The position numbers were made by a program, and so were the translations under genes. This document shows, one piece after another, positions 15,532-27,113 of a DNA stretch of 64,000 bases. Positions within the stretch are counted from its first letter, which is position 1. Every line of letters begins with the position of its first letter. The DNA comes from Methylovulum psychrotolerans. GTDB taxonomy: Bacteria > Pseudomonadota > Gammaproteobacteria > Methylococcales > Methylomonadaceae. The stretch lies in NCBI RefSeq assembly GCF_002923755.1, contig NZ_PGFZ01000005.1, positions 188,743 through 252,742 on the forward strand, read 5' to 3'. The notes under the pieces are model-generated. The model was not told the DNA's origin, did not search any database, and saw only the letters and a program-made list of their open reading frames with translations.

Positions 15532-17919
15532 ATGAATTATAAGATACCTTTATGCTTATTGGTGCTGGTGTTGGCAAATGTGTCTTATCTGGTGATAGTG
15601 CATTTTGTACCCGATTGGCATGTGCCCTATAAAGATGAGCTGGCCGAGGCTTTGTTGGGGCTGGACGGTACGGTATTTATGGTGTTTTTTATCGGCTATC
15701 TTTGGCAATGGCGGGCTGAGGCGCTGGCTGCCAATGATGAAGAGGCGCAAGAGGCGGCTTATTATGAAATGCCTGTGTTATCGCCGCAAAACCAGGATTA
15801 TTTACGCGTCATTGAGCATATCCCCGATTTTTTATGCCTAAAAGACCGGGATGGGCATTGGTTACGGGCGAGCCGGTCTTACCTGCTCAGTTTAAATTTA
15901 CAGGATGTCGATTATATCGGCAAGACCGATGACGAACTGATCGCGTTTCCGCAAAGCAACGCGCGGGCGTTACGCTTGAGCGGTATCCAAGATAAAAGTG
16001 CCTGGCATTTACGGCGCAAGGTTAAGGAAACGCGGGTTATTCCTCGGCTCGACAATAAGAGTGAAATTCTGGAGATTATCAGGACACCGGTTTTTGATGT
16101 CATGCAAAACCGTCTGTATTTGCTGGTCACCGGACATTTTGTCGACCAGACAGAAAAGACGAAGCTCGGTCAGGTGGAACAGGCGTTTCAGGTCTGCCAT
16201 TGGTGTTTTGTGTTTTTGGATGCCCAGTTTAGGATTAACCGGGTTAATCCGGCCTTTACCCAGTTAACGGGCTATGTGTTTGACGAAATCAACCATCAGC
16301 CGATGTCGCGGATTATCGATGACCAAATTGAGCTGATCCGTACCGATTTTTTTAATAATGAGCAGGAAGTGTTATGGTCGGGGGAACTGAATTGTCGGCA
16401 TAAAAACGGTAAGCTGTTGCCGGTGCGTTTGGATATTATCGCTATTGCCCAGGAAGGCCAAGAGGTGAGTTATTTTGCGACGCTGTTCGACATTACCGCG
16501 CAAAAGCAATCCGAGCAACGGGTCATGCAAATCGCCCATTATGATGATTTGACGGGGTTGGTGAACCGGGTGGTGTTTTTTAACCGCCTCAACCTGTTTT
16601 TGAAAGAGGTTAAGCATAAAACCTATTTTGCGGTGATTTTCTTTATTGATTTGGACCGCTTTAAAACCGTTAATGATTCTTTAGGCCATGATGCGGGTAA
16701 CAGCTTGCTGAAAGATACGGCGGTCAGGCTACGCGCGATTATGCGCGAAGATGATGTGGTGGCGCGGTTAAGCGGCGATGAGTTTGCTTTGTTGTTGCTG
16801 AACCAGACCTCCCATGAACAGGCGCTGTACTCGGCTTCGATGATTGCCGGGGAGATTATCCATAAATTATCAGAAGTGTACCATATCCAAAGCCGCGAAG
16901 TGTTTATCGGGGCGAGTGTCGGCATTTCTATGTATCCCGACGACGGCACGACCGCCGAGGTGCTGTTGAAACATGCCGATATTGCTATGTATGAGGCGAA
17001 AAAGCAGGGGCGCAATAATTATCAGTTTTACAAAAAAGATTATGCGGCGGCAACCCAAGACCGTTTGCTGATGGAACTGGATTTGCGCAAGGCCTTAGAG
17101 AAAAATGAATTGCAGTTGTACTACCAGCCCCAATATTACGCCGCCAGCCGCACCATTTTTGGTGCAGAGGTCTTAATCCGCTGGTTCCAAGGTTCGACTA
17201 AGCCGCCGAAAATGATCCCGCCTGATAAATTTATCTCGATTGCCGAGGAGACCGGGCTGATTGTCGAGATTGGCGAATGGATTATGAAGGTCGCCTGTTT
17301 GCAGATGAAAAAGTGGTTGCTGGCTGATTATCCTTTAAAACAGGTGTCCGTTAACGTCTCGGCGCGGCAGTTTACCGATAATAATTTCCTCAAATCGGTG
17401 GAAGATGCGCTCTCCCAAGCCAAACTGGATTCCAAGCATTTAGAGTTGGAAATCACCGAATCTATGTTGGTCGGCGACATTAAGCAAATTGAGTTGCAGT
17501 TGCAGCGTTTGAAGAAAATGGGCATTAAAATTGCTTTAGATGATTTCGGCACGGGCTATTCGTCATTATCGTATCTGAAAAGCTTCCCCATTGATGTGCT
17601 GAAAATAGACCAATCGTTTATTCGGGAAATGACGGTCGAATCGAAAGATGCCCGATTGACCTCGGCGATTATTGAAATGGGGCATTCTTTGGGGCAAAAG
17701 ATCATTGCCGAAGGGGTGGAGACTGAGCAGCAATTGGAATATTTGACCCATCGCGGCTGTGACATCATCCAAGGCTATTTTTTTAGCAAGCCGTTGCCGA
17801 CGCAAGACATGACCAACTTGCTGGCAAAAGAAGCCCAACGCCATTTGACCAGCAGCCAAAGAAAGGCATTGCCGTCTTCGTCCCAGGATACGGGATTTTT
17901 TGATAAAGGCCTTTTGTAA
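15532..17919 (+). CDS. PAS-GGDEF-EAL cyclic-di-GMP enzyme, membrane-anchored
   Basis: 795 residues from the ATG at 15532; a TTG at 15508 would add 8. Two N-terminal membrane helices (LLVLVLANVSYLVIV and GTVFMVFFIGYLW) are followed by two PAS domains (starting VIEHIPDFLCLKDRDG and FQVCHWCFVFLD). The GGDEF domain has RLSGDEF as its active-site loop and begins HYDDLTGLVNR. The EAL domain has GAEVLIRW where EAL is usual, with ELEITES, DDFGTGYSSL and IDQSFIRE conserved. SGDEF is compatible with cyclase activity. The EVL change keeps the metal-binding Glu, so phosphodiesterase activity is plausible. Likely adjusts c-di-GMP to redox or ligand signals sensed by PAS. Confidence 0.92.
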   Translation: MNYKIPLCLLVLVLANVSYLVIVHFVPDWHVPYKDELAEALLGLDGTVFMVFFIGYLWQWRAEALAANDEEAQEAAYYEMPVLSPQNQDYLRVIEHIPDFLCLKDRDGHWLRASRSYLLSLNLQDVDYIGKTDDELIAFPQSNARALRLSGIQDKSAWHLRRKVKETRVIPRLDNKSEILEIIRTPVFDVMQNRLYLLVTGHFVDQTEKTKLGQVEQAFQVCHWCFVFLDAQFRINRVNPAFTQLTGYVFDEINHQPMSRIIDDQIELIRTDFFNNEQEVLWSGELNCRHKNGKLLPVRLDIIAIAQEGQEVSYFATLFDITAQKQSEQRVMQIAHYDDLTGLVNRVVFFNRLNLFLKEVKHKTYFAVIFFIDLDRFKTVNDSLGHDAGNSLLKDTAVRLRAIMREDDVVARLSGDEFALLLLNQTSHEQALYSASMIAGEIIHKLSEVYHIQSREVFIGASVGISMYPDDGTTAEVLLKHADIAMYEAKKQGRNNYQFYKKDYAAATQDRLLMELDLRKALEKNELQLYYQPQYYAASRTIFGAEVLIRWFQGSTKPPKMIPPDKFISIAEETGLIVEIGEWIMKVACLQMKKWLLADYPLKQVSVNVSARQFTDNNFLKSVEDALSQAKLDSKHLELEITESMLVGDIKQIELQLQRLKKMGIKIALDDFGTGYSSLSYLKSFPIDVLKIDQSFIREMTVESKDARLTSAIIEMGHSLGQKIIAEGVETEQQLEYLTHRGCDIIQGYFFSKPLPTQDMTNLLAKEAQRHLTSSQRKALPSSSQDTGFFDKGLL

Positions 17920-18360
17920 ATGCCAAAGCCCCTTAAGTATCTGGACGCGGCGGAGATTTTTGAAAAAATGTGAATTATATCACAGCCCTTGCCGCAGGGC
18001 TGGGGTGGCCATAAAGGCTGGCGATGCTTTTGAGAGGCTGTGCCGTGTCTGCGTACTCAGGTAAATTTGCTAAAACGAGTGCATTGCTTCCCTTCATTTG
18101 TATATACTATGTCGAACTGCGCGTGTATTTCTTACTAGGCGTCGCCGCCTAAAACACCGTTCACCAGCCTATTTCAAGCAATGACTTTAAAAAGCGTATT
18201 GACTGCGTTACCCGCCTACCCCCCAATCTGGCACAAAAGAACCCAACAGGATAGGCTTAGGCGGTATCCGCCGGGTTTGGCATTTTTTAATGTTACCCAT
18301 GCTATGCCGTTGCGCTAAACGATCAACCCCCCACAGGATCAAACCCAAACAGGATTAACC
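17920..18360. other. 441-bp intergenic region before aceE
   Basis: No gene is seen on either strand. It holds a small GGCGGTATCCGCC hairpin near 18259 and the AGGATTAACC stretch just before the aceE start. It must carry the terminator of the preceding gene and the promoter of the pyruvate dehydrogenase operon, but neither can be placed with confidence. Confidence 0.5.
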
Positions 18361-21039
<2,679 letters not shown>

Positions 21040-21054
21040 TCCAAGGATAAGAAG

Positions 21055-22371
21055 ATGACCGATAATAATAAAACTGGGTTGTTTGAAATTAAAGTGCCTG
21101 ATGTCGGTAACGTACCGTCTATTGATGTCGTGGAAGTGCTGATTAAAGTCGGTGACGTTATTGAATTGGAGCAGACGGTCGCTACGGTAGAAACCGATAA
21201 GGCTTCTATGGAATTGCCGTCCAATGCTGCCGGGACAGTCAAAGAAGTCTTTATCAAGCCGGGCGATAAGGTTGCCGAAGGGGCGTTAATCGCTACTGTC
21301 ATGGTCGCCGAATCAGGGCAGGGTGCTGCCGAAAAACCTGCCGCCCCGGCCACCCCGGCTGTGGCTAGCCCCGTACCTGAGGTTGCCGTAGCCGCCGCTC
21401 CCGTCACACCGCCGCCTGCACCGAAAGCGGCTGTGGCCGAAACGGTTGCGCCGATTAGCGGCACAGGGGCAAAAGCCCATGCTTCGCCTTCGGTGCGTTT
21501 GTTCGCCCGCGAGTTGGGTGTCGATATCGGTAAGGTTACGGCGGGTAGTGGCCGCAAAGGCCGGATTTTGAAAGACGATGTGAAAAACTTCGTCAAGAAA
21601 GTCATGGCTGAGGGTCTGCCGGGTACGGCGGGTGCGGGTATCCCTAGCATCCCGGCGGTCGATTTCTCGCCGTTCGGCGCTACTGAAGTGCAAAAACTAA
21701 GCAAGATCAAGCGTCTGACTGGGCAGAACCTGACTCGGGTCTGGTTGAACCTGCCGATGGTGACGTATCACGAAGAAGCGGATATTACCGATATGGAAGC
21801 CTTCCGCAATGCGCTGAATGCCGAAAAAGGTAAGGATGAAATTAAGATCACCGGCTTGATGTTTATCATTAAGGCATTGGTTGCCGCGATGCAGCAGTTC
21901 CCTAGCTTTAATGCCTCGCTGTCCAGCGATGGTGAAAGCCTGATCCTGAAAAAATATTTTAATATCGGTATTGCCGTCGATACCCCTAATGGCCTAGTTG
22001 TGCCGGTGTTGCGTGATGTCAATACCAAGAGCATTAACCAATTGGCGGTGGAGTTGGCGGAGAAAAGTGCGAAAGCCCGCCAAGGCAAATTGATGCCGGC
22101 GGATATGCAGGGCGGTTGCCTGACCATTTCCAGTTTGGGCGGCATTGGCGGCACGGCGTTTACGCCGATAGTCAACGCCCCGGAAGTGGCGATTTTAGGT
22201 GTGACCCGGGCTAAAATGCAGCCAGTCTGGAACGGTAAGGAATTTATACCCCGGTTGATGTTACCGCTGGATTTGACCTATGACCATAGGGTCATAGACG
22301 GTGCCGAAGGGGCGCGTTTTATGGCGGTCATCAAGCAAAACTTAAGCGACATCCGCCGTTTGTTACTTTAA
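21055..22371 (+). CDS. aceF: Dihydrolipoamide acetyltransferase (E2) of pyruvate dehydrogenase
   Basis: 438 residues: one lipoyl domain with lipoylated Lys49 in ETDKASME, a Pro/Ala linker, a peripheral-subunit-binding domain (ASPSVRLFARELGVDIGKV), a second linker and the catalytic acetyltransferase domain with His411 and Asp415 in YDHRVIDGAEG. E. coli AceF has three lipoyl domains; a single one is common in other proteobacteria. Acts in the cytosolic PDH core, carrying acetyl from AceE to CoA. An AAGGATAAGAAG RBS precedes the ATG. Confidence 0.96.
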   Translation: MTDNNKTGLFEIKVPDVGNVPSIDVVEVLIKVGDVIELEQTVATVETDKASMELPSNAAGTVKEVFIKPGDKVAEGALIATVMVAESGQGAAEKPAAPATPAVASPVPEVAVAAAPVTPPPAPKAAVAETVAPISGTGAKAHASPSVRLFARELGVDIGKVTAGSGRKGRILKDDVKNFVKKVMAEGLPGTAGAGIPSIPAVDFSPFGATEVQKLSKIKRLTGQNLTRVWLNLPMVTYHEEADITDMEAFRNALNAEKGKDEIKITGLMFIIKALVAAMQQFPSFNASLSSDGESLILKKYFNIGIAVDTPNGLVVPVLRDVNTKSINQLAVELAEKSAKARQGKLMPADMQGGCLTISSLGGIGGTAFTPIVNAPEVAILGVTRAKMQPVWNGKEFIPRLMLPLDLTYDHRVIDGAEGARFMAVIKQNLSDIRRLLL

Positions 22372-22388
22372 ATTTAAGAGAGATAGAC

Positions 22389-23804
22389 ATGAGTGAAACA
22401 GTTCTTGACGCGGAAGTGTTGGTATTAGGTGGCGGCCCCGGCGGCTACGGTGCGGCGTTTCGGGCGGCGGATTTAGGTAAGCAAGTGGTTTTGGTGGAAC
22501 GTGAACCGGTGTTGGGCGGCGTGTGTCTGAATGTCGGCTGTATTCCGTCTAAAGCGTTGTTGCACACCGCCTTGGTTATCCATGAAGCGGATGAAATGGC
22601 CGAACACGGTATCAGTTTCGGTAAGCCAGTGCTGGATTTGGATAAAATCCGCGCCTCTAAAGAAGGTGTGACCAAGACCTTAAACGGTGGCTTGTCTGCC
22701 TTGGCTAAACAACGTAAAGTCACTGTTGTTCACGGCGTGGGGCAATTTGCCTCAGCCAATAGCCTGACGGTACAAGGCGAAGCCGGCACTACTGTGGTTA
22801 ATTTCCAGCAAGCGATTATCGCGGCAGGGTCGCAACCGACGAAAATTCCTTCATTCCCGAACGATGACCCGCGTTTGTGGGATTCGACCGGGGCGTTGGC
22901 CTTAAGCCAAATCCCCAACAAGTTGCTGATTGTCGGCGGCGGTATTATCGGTTTGGAAATGGCGACGGTTTACCATGCGTTTGGCTCGCAAATCAGCGTG
23001 GTCGAATTGATGGATCAAATCATCCCCGGTTGCGATAAAGACTTGGTTACGCCGCTGTTCCGCCGCATCAAGAAACAATACCAAAATATCTGGCTGGAAA
23101 CCCGCGTCACGGCGATTGAGGCTTTGCCGGAAGGTTTGAAGGTGTCGTTTGAGGGTAAGGGCGCACCCGAATCGGAACTGTTTGATGCCGTTTTGGTAGC
23201 CGTGGGCCGCCGTCCTAACGGTAAGTTGGTTGGTGCCGAATTGGCGGGGGTCGAAGTCAACGAGCAAGGTTTTATCACCGTCGATAAGCAACAGCGTACT
23301 AATGTGCCGCATATCTTCGCCATTGGCGATATTGTCGGCAATCCGATGTTGGCGCATAAAGCCGTCCATGAAGGTAAGGTGGCCGCCGAGGTGATTGCCG
23401 GACACAAAGCCAGTTTTGATGCCCTGACCATTCCGTCGGTGGCTTATACCGACCCTGAAATCGCGTGGATGGGCTTGACCGAAAACCAAGCCAAACAACA
23501 GGGCATAGACTACGATAAGGCGGCTTTCCCTTGGGCGGCGAGCGGCCGTTCGTTAAGCATGGGCCGCAAAGAAGGCATTACCAAAATCCTGTGCGAAAAA
23601 GACACGGGCAGGATTCTCGGTGCCGGTATGGTCGGCCCTAACGCGGGCGAACTGATTGCCGAAGCGGTATTGGCGTTGGAAATGGGCGCTGATGCCGAAG
23701 ATATTAGCCTGACTATCCATCCGCATCCGACTTTGTCAGAAACGTTTGCCTTTGCGGCGGAAATGATTACGGGTACGATTACTGACCTTTATATTAAAAA
23801 ATAA
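22389..23804 (+). CDS. lpdA: Dihydrolipoamide dehydrogenase (E3)
   Basis: 471 residues. FAD-binding GGGPGGYGAAFRAADLGK near the N-terminus, redox disulfide Cys46/Cys51 in GGVCLNVGCIPSK, NAD-binding GGGIIGLEMATVYHAFG, and the C-terminal interface motif IHPHPTLSE with the catalytic His/Glu. Reoxidises the lipoyl groups of AceF with NAD+ and probably also serves 2-oxoglutarate dehydrogenase and the glycine cleavage system. No N-terminal lipoyl domain. The gap to aceF is 17 bases with AGAGAG as RBS; last gene of the operon. Confidence 0.96.
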   Translation: MSETVLDAEVLVLGGGPGGYGAAFRAADLGKQVVLVEREPVLGGVCLNVGCIPSKALLHTALVIHEADEMAEHGISFGKPVLDLDKIRASKEGVTKTLNGGLSALAKQRKVTVVHGVGQFASANSLTVQGEAGTTVVNFQQAIIAAGSQPTKIPSFPNDDPRLWDSTGALALSQIPNKLLIVGGGIIGLEMATVYHAFGSQISVVELMDQIIPGCDKDLVTPLFRRIKKQYQNIWLETRVTAIEALPEGLKVSFEGKGAPESELFDAVLVAVGRRPNGKLVGAELAGVEVNEQGFITVDKQQRTNVPHIFAIGDIVGNPMLAHKAVHEGKVAAEVIAGHKASFDALTIPSVAYTDPEIAWMGLTENQAKQQGIDYDKAAFPWAASGRSLSMGRKEGITKILCEKDTGRILGAGMVGPNAGELIAEAVLALEMGADAEDISLTIHPHPTLSETFAFAAEMITGTITDLYIKK

Positions 23805-23863
23805 GCGCCGGTGAATTTTTCAAGGCCATTATTTGGCTTGCTATTCTTAATAGATATAAGGCT

Positions 23864-24658
23864 TTGAATAACAAATTATCTTCCCTCTGGGCTTATCGTG
23901 GTTTTGTGCTGGGTAGTGTCAAGCGCGAATTTCAATCTAAGTACCAGAACTCTATGTTGGGAGCCGTATGGACTATCATTAATCCGCTTGCGATGATTGT
24001 GGTGTATACGGTTATTTTTTCGCAAGTCATGCGCTCTAGGTTGCCGGGTATAGATAGCGATTTTGCGTACAGCATTTATCTTTGCGCAGGCGTGTTGACG
24101 TGGAATTTATTTGCTGAACTGGTAAGCCGTAGTCAAAATGTTTTTTTTGAATATGCTACGCTGATTAAGAAATTGAATTTTCCCCGCATTTGCTTGCCTG
24201 TTATTGTCGTATTAAACTCCCTGCTCAATTTCGGGATTATTTTCGGCTTATTCAGTATATTTCTGGTTTTAAGCGGCAATTTTCCCGGATGGCCTTTTTT
24301 GGCAATATTGCCCGTGTTGGCTATTCAAGTGCTATTTTCGATAGGCTTGGGTATCACCTTAGGTGTGCTTAATGTTTTTTTCCGCGATGTAGGCCAGTTT
24401 TTTGGTATTGTCATCCAGTTTTGGTTTTGGTTTACGCCTATCGTTTACCCCATCACCATTTTGCCAGAAAATATACGCGGCTTATTGGCCTTTAACCCTA
24501 TGTTCGCCATTATCCACGCTTATCAAAATATTCTCCTCAATGACTTATGGCCGCAATGGGCAACGTTACTACCCGTTGCTATACTTAGCCTGATCCTCTG
24601 TTGGCTGGCGTTCCATCTTTTTAGCAAGCGATCCGGCGAAATGGTGGACGAACTTTAA
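23864..24658 (+). CDS. wzm: Polysaccharide ABC exporter, permease (Wzm-type)
   Basis: 264 residues, ABC-2 type permease with six membrane helices. The N-terminus FVLGSVKREFQSKYQNSMLG and later WTIINPLAMIVVYTVIFSQV are typical of Wzm/KpsM-like O-antigen exporters. The reading frame opens with TTG (TTGAATAAC) after ATAAGGC; no ATG fits upstream. It overlaps wzt by ATGG at 24658. With Wzt it would export an undecaprenyl-linked glycan made in the cytosol. First gene of the polysaccharide cluster, 60 bases after lpdA. Confidence 0.9.
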   Translation: MNNKLSSLWAYRGFVLGSVKREFQSKYQNSMLGAVWTIINPLAMIVVYTVIFSQVMRSRLPGIDSDFAYSIYLCAGVLTWNLFAELVSRSQNVFFEYATLIKKLNFPRICLPVIVVLNSLLNFGIIFGLFSIFLVLSGNFPGWPFLAILPVLAIQVLFSIGLGITLGVLNVFFRDVGQFFGIVIQFWFWFTPIVYPITILPENIRGLLAFNPMFAIIHAYQNILLNDLWPQWATLLPVAILSLILCWLAFHLFSKRSGEMVDEL

Positions 24659-25878
24659 TGGGCAGCATTACTGTTAGCAATCTGAGCAAAGCGTATAAGC
24701 AATATCCTAGCCGCTGGTCACGGCTGGCAGAATGGCTATCGCCTTTTAATAAACCCCGCCACCAATTGAAATGGGTGTTGCGCGATATTAATTTCACTAT
24801 CCATCCGGGTGAGGCTGTAGGCATTATCGGCATCAATGGTGCGGGTAAAAGCACGCTGCTGAAAATGATTACGGGCACAACGCAACCGACCACCGGTTCA
24901 GTTACCATGACCGGACGTGTTGCCGCAATGCTGGAGCTGGGCATGGGCTTTCACCCTGAGTTTACGGGTAGGCAAAACGTTTTTATGGCGGGTCAATTGC
25001 TCGGTTATAGTGTCGCCGATATTCATCGGTTTATGCCGGACATAGAGGCTTTTGCTGAAATAGGCGATTACCTTGACCAGCCAGTGCGGGTTTATTCCAG
25101 CGGTATGCAGATGCGTTTGGCTTTTAGTGTCGCTACCGCCCAACGGCCCGATATTTTGATTATCGATGAAGCATTGTCGGTGGGTGACGCTTATTTCCAA
25201 CACAAAAGTTTTGCTAGGATACGCGAATTTGGCCTGCAAGGTACGACGCTGTTAATTGTCTCGCACGACAAAGCCGCTATCCAGTCGATTTGTAATCGGG
25301 CTATTCTTATCAATGCGGGTAGCGTTATTAAGGAAGGGACTCCAGAAGCAATCATGGATTATTATAATGCCATGTTAGCGGAGCGTGATCATGAAATGGT
25401 CAGGCTTAATATTACGGATGATGGCAAAGTGCAAACCGTTTCGGGATCTGGTGAAGCGATGGTAAGCGATATTGCGTTACTGAATAGTTCAGGCGCCAAA
25501 GTGGAGGTGGTGGATGTCGGTCAAGCTGTTTGCTTGCAAATAACCGTTGCCGTACACAAGGAACTGCCTGAATTGGTGTTGGGCTATATGATTAAGGATA
25601 GGTTGGGGCAACCTGTTTTCGGTATTAATACCCATCATTTATGCCAAACGTTAAGCAATGTGTCTGCTGGCGAGTCTATCTGTTTTAAGTTTGCCTTCGC
25701 CGCCAATTTAGGTGAGGGCAGTTATTCCATCGCGGTTGCGCTGCACACTTCGGATACCCATATTGGGAAAAACTATGAATGGAGAGATTTAGCATTGGTT
25801 TTTAATGTTATCAATATGAGCAGGAAGCGTTTTGTTGGCGTCGCTTGGCTCTCTCCCGAACTTGAGGTTTTCCGATGA
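24658..25878 (+). CDS. wzt: Polysaccharide ABC exporter, ATPase with C-terminal glycan-binding domain (Wzt-type)
   Basis: 406 residues. ABC ATPase with Walker A GINGAGKS at 58-65, signature VYSSGMQMRLAFSVA and Walker B ILIIDEALSVGD. After residue ~250 comes a beta-sandwich domain (SDIALLNSSGAKVEVVDVGQ...) like the Wzt C-terminal domain, which in O9a-type systems recognises the chemically capped chain end. Together with the neighbouring methyltransferase this implies length control by terminal modification. It overlaps the methyltransferase gene by ATGA. Confidence 0.92.
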   Translation: MGSITVSNLSKAYKQYPSRWSRLAEWLSPFNKPRHQLKWVLRDINFTIHPGEAVGIIGINGAGKSTLLKMITGTTQPTTGSVTMTGRVAAMLELGMGFHPEFTGRQNVFMAGQLLGYSVADIHRFMPDIEAFAEIGDYLDQPVRVYSSGMQMRLAFSVATAQRPDILIIDEALSVGDAYFQHKSFARIREFGLQGTTLLIVSHDKAAIQSICNRAILINAGSVIKEGTPEAIMDYYNAMLAERDHEMVRLNITDDGKVQTVSGSGEAMVSDIALLNSSGAKVEVVDVGQAVCLQITVAVHKELPELVLGYMIKDRLGQPVFGINTHHLCQTLSNVSAGESICFKFAFAANLGEGSYSIAVALHTSDTHIGKNYEWRDLALVFNVINMSRKRFVGVAWLSPELEVFR

Positions 25879-27113
25879 GCGATGCGTTTTACAGGTCTTT
25901 TGAGGATAGGTTTCGTGGCTCGCGTGAGTTAGTGAAATGCCGGCTGGGTATTTATCTCCCTTTTGTCGAATCCGTGAAAGCCTTATATCCCGATGCCCGT
26001 GCCATTGATTTAGGCTGTGGGCGGGGTGAATGGTTAGAGCTTTTACTTGGGACGGGGATTGAAGCGAAAGGTGTCGATATTGATGAAAACATGCTATCCG
26101 CTTGTAGGGACACAGGGTTAGATGTTGAAATAGGTAGCGCTGTCTCCTATTTGCAAAAATTGCCGGATGACAGTATGGCTATTGTATCCGCTTTTCATTT
26201 GATCGAGCATATTCCATTTATTGATTTACAAATTTTGGTTCAGGAAGCATTACGGGTGTTAAAGCCTGCTGGCCTGTTGATTTTGGAAAGTCCTAATTCC
26301 GAAAATATAGTGGTCGGTACGGTAGGGTTTTATATGGACCCTACCCATCAACGCCCCATTCCGCCGCCTTTGTTAGCTTTTTTACCCGAATATTATGGCT
26401 TTGGCCGTACAAAAATTTTGCGTTTGCAGGAACCTGCCGAATTGCTCTCAAGTAAAAATCCAAGCCTTGCCGATGTGTTTAATGGGGTAAGCCCAGATTA
26501 TGCGATAGTTGCCCAAAAGAATGCCTTACCTGAAGAGTTGTCGGTTTTTTCAGTTTGTTTCGGGCATGAGTATGGGTTAACACTCGGTACACTATCGGCT
26601 TGGTATGATGAGCAACTACAGGCCAAAATCAATCAGGCCATCAGTATCGCGGAACAGGCGCAAGCAGCAGTGGAACATATTAACAAAAAAAACGAACAGA
26701 CATTGGCGGCAATGCAACAAGCCGTTGCCAAATTAGATGCGGTATCTGACAGCCGTTCTTGGCGAATCACTGCCCTTTTGCGTTGGATTGCCTTCCAATT
26801 GAGGCTGTTGAAAGAACATGGCCCTGTTATGCGGATTAAGGCCTTGGTGAAAAAATGTGCTAAACCGCTGGTAAGCTACGCGATGAGCGTTGTGGACAGC
26901 CATCCCTTGTGTGTTGCAATAGCAAGGAAATTCGGGGTATATGAAGCCTTGCGGTCTGCTTATTTTAGGATGGGGCCGCATATTTTAAATACGGATAATT
27001 TTGCCTCCCCGTCCGGGGCAGACAATACGTCTACGCTACAACTGGGCCAGCGTGCCCAGCAAATTTATAACGGCTTGATGGATGCTATCGATCAACACAA
27101 AGGAAGAAGCTGA
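25875..27113 (+). CDS. SAM methyltransferase with coiled-coil tail, candidate chain terminator (WbdD-like)
   Basis: 412 residues. Class I SAM-methyltransferase domain with motif I DLGCGRGEW at 45-53, acidic loop KGVDIDENML and motif IV SAFHLIEHIPF. A long helical segment follows (residues ~250-290, INQAISIAEQAQAAVEHINK), probably coiled coil, then a basic amphipathic region. WbdD, which ends O9a chains and measures length with a coiled coil, has this layout plus a kinase domain, which is missing here. Placed directly after wzt with ATGA overlap, a chain-capping role is the best inference. The next gene starts inside its stop. Confidence 0.7.
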   Translation: MSDAFYRSFEDRFRGSRELVKCRLGIYLPFVESVKALYPDARAIDLGCGRGEWLELLLGTGIEAKGVDIDENMLSACRDTGLDVEIGSAVSYLQKLPDDSMAIVSAFHLIEHIPFIDLQILVQEALRVLKPAGLLILESPNSENIVVGTVGFYMDPTHQRPIPPPLLAFLPEYYGFGRTKILRLQEPAELLSSKNPSLADVFNGVSPDYAIVAQKNALPEELSVFSVCFGHEYGLTLGTLSAWYDEQLQAKINQAISIAEQAQAAVEHINKKNEQTLAAMQQAVAKLDAVSDSRSWRITALLRWIAFQLRLLKEHGPVMRIKALVKKCAKPLVSYAMSVVDSHPLCVAIARKFGVYEALRSAYFRMGPHILNTDNFASPSGADNTSTLQLGQRAQQIYNGLMDAIDQHKGRS

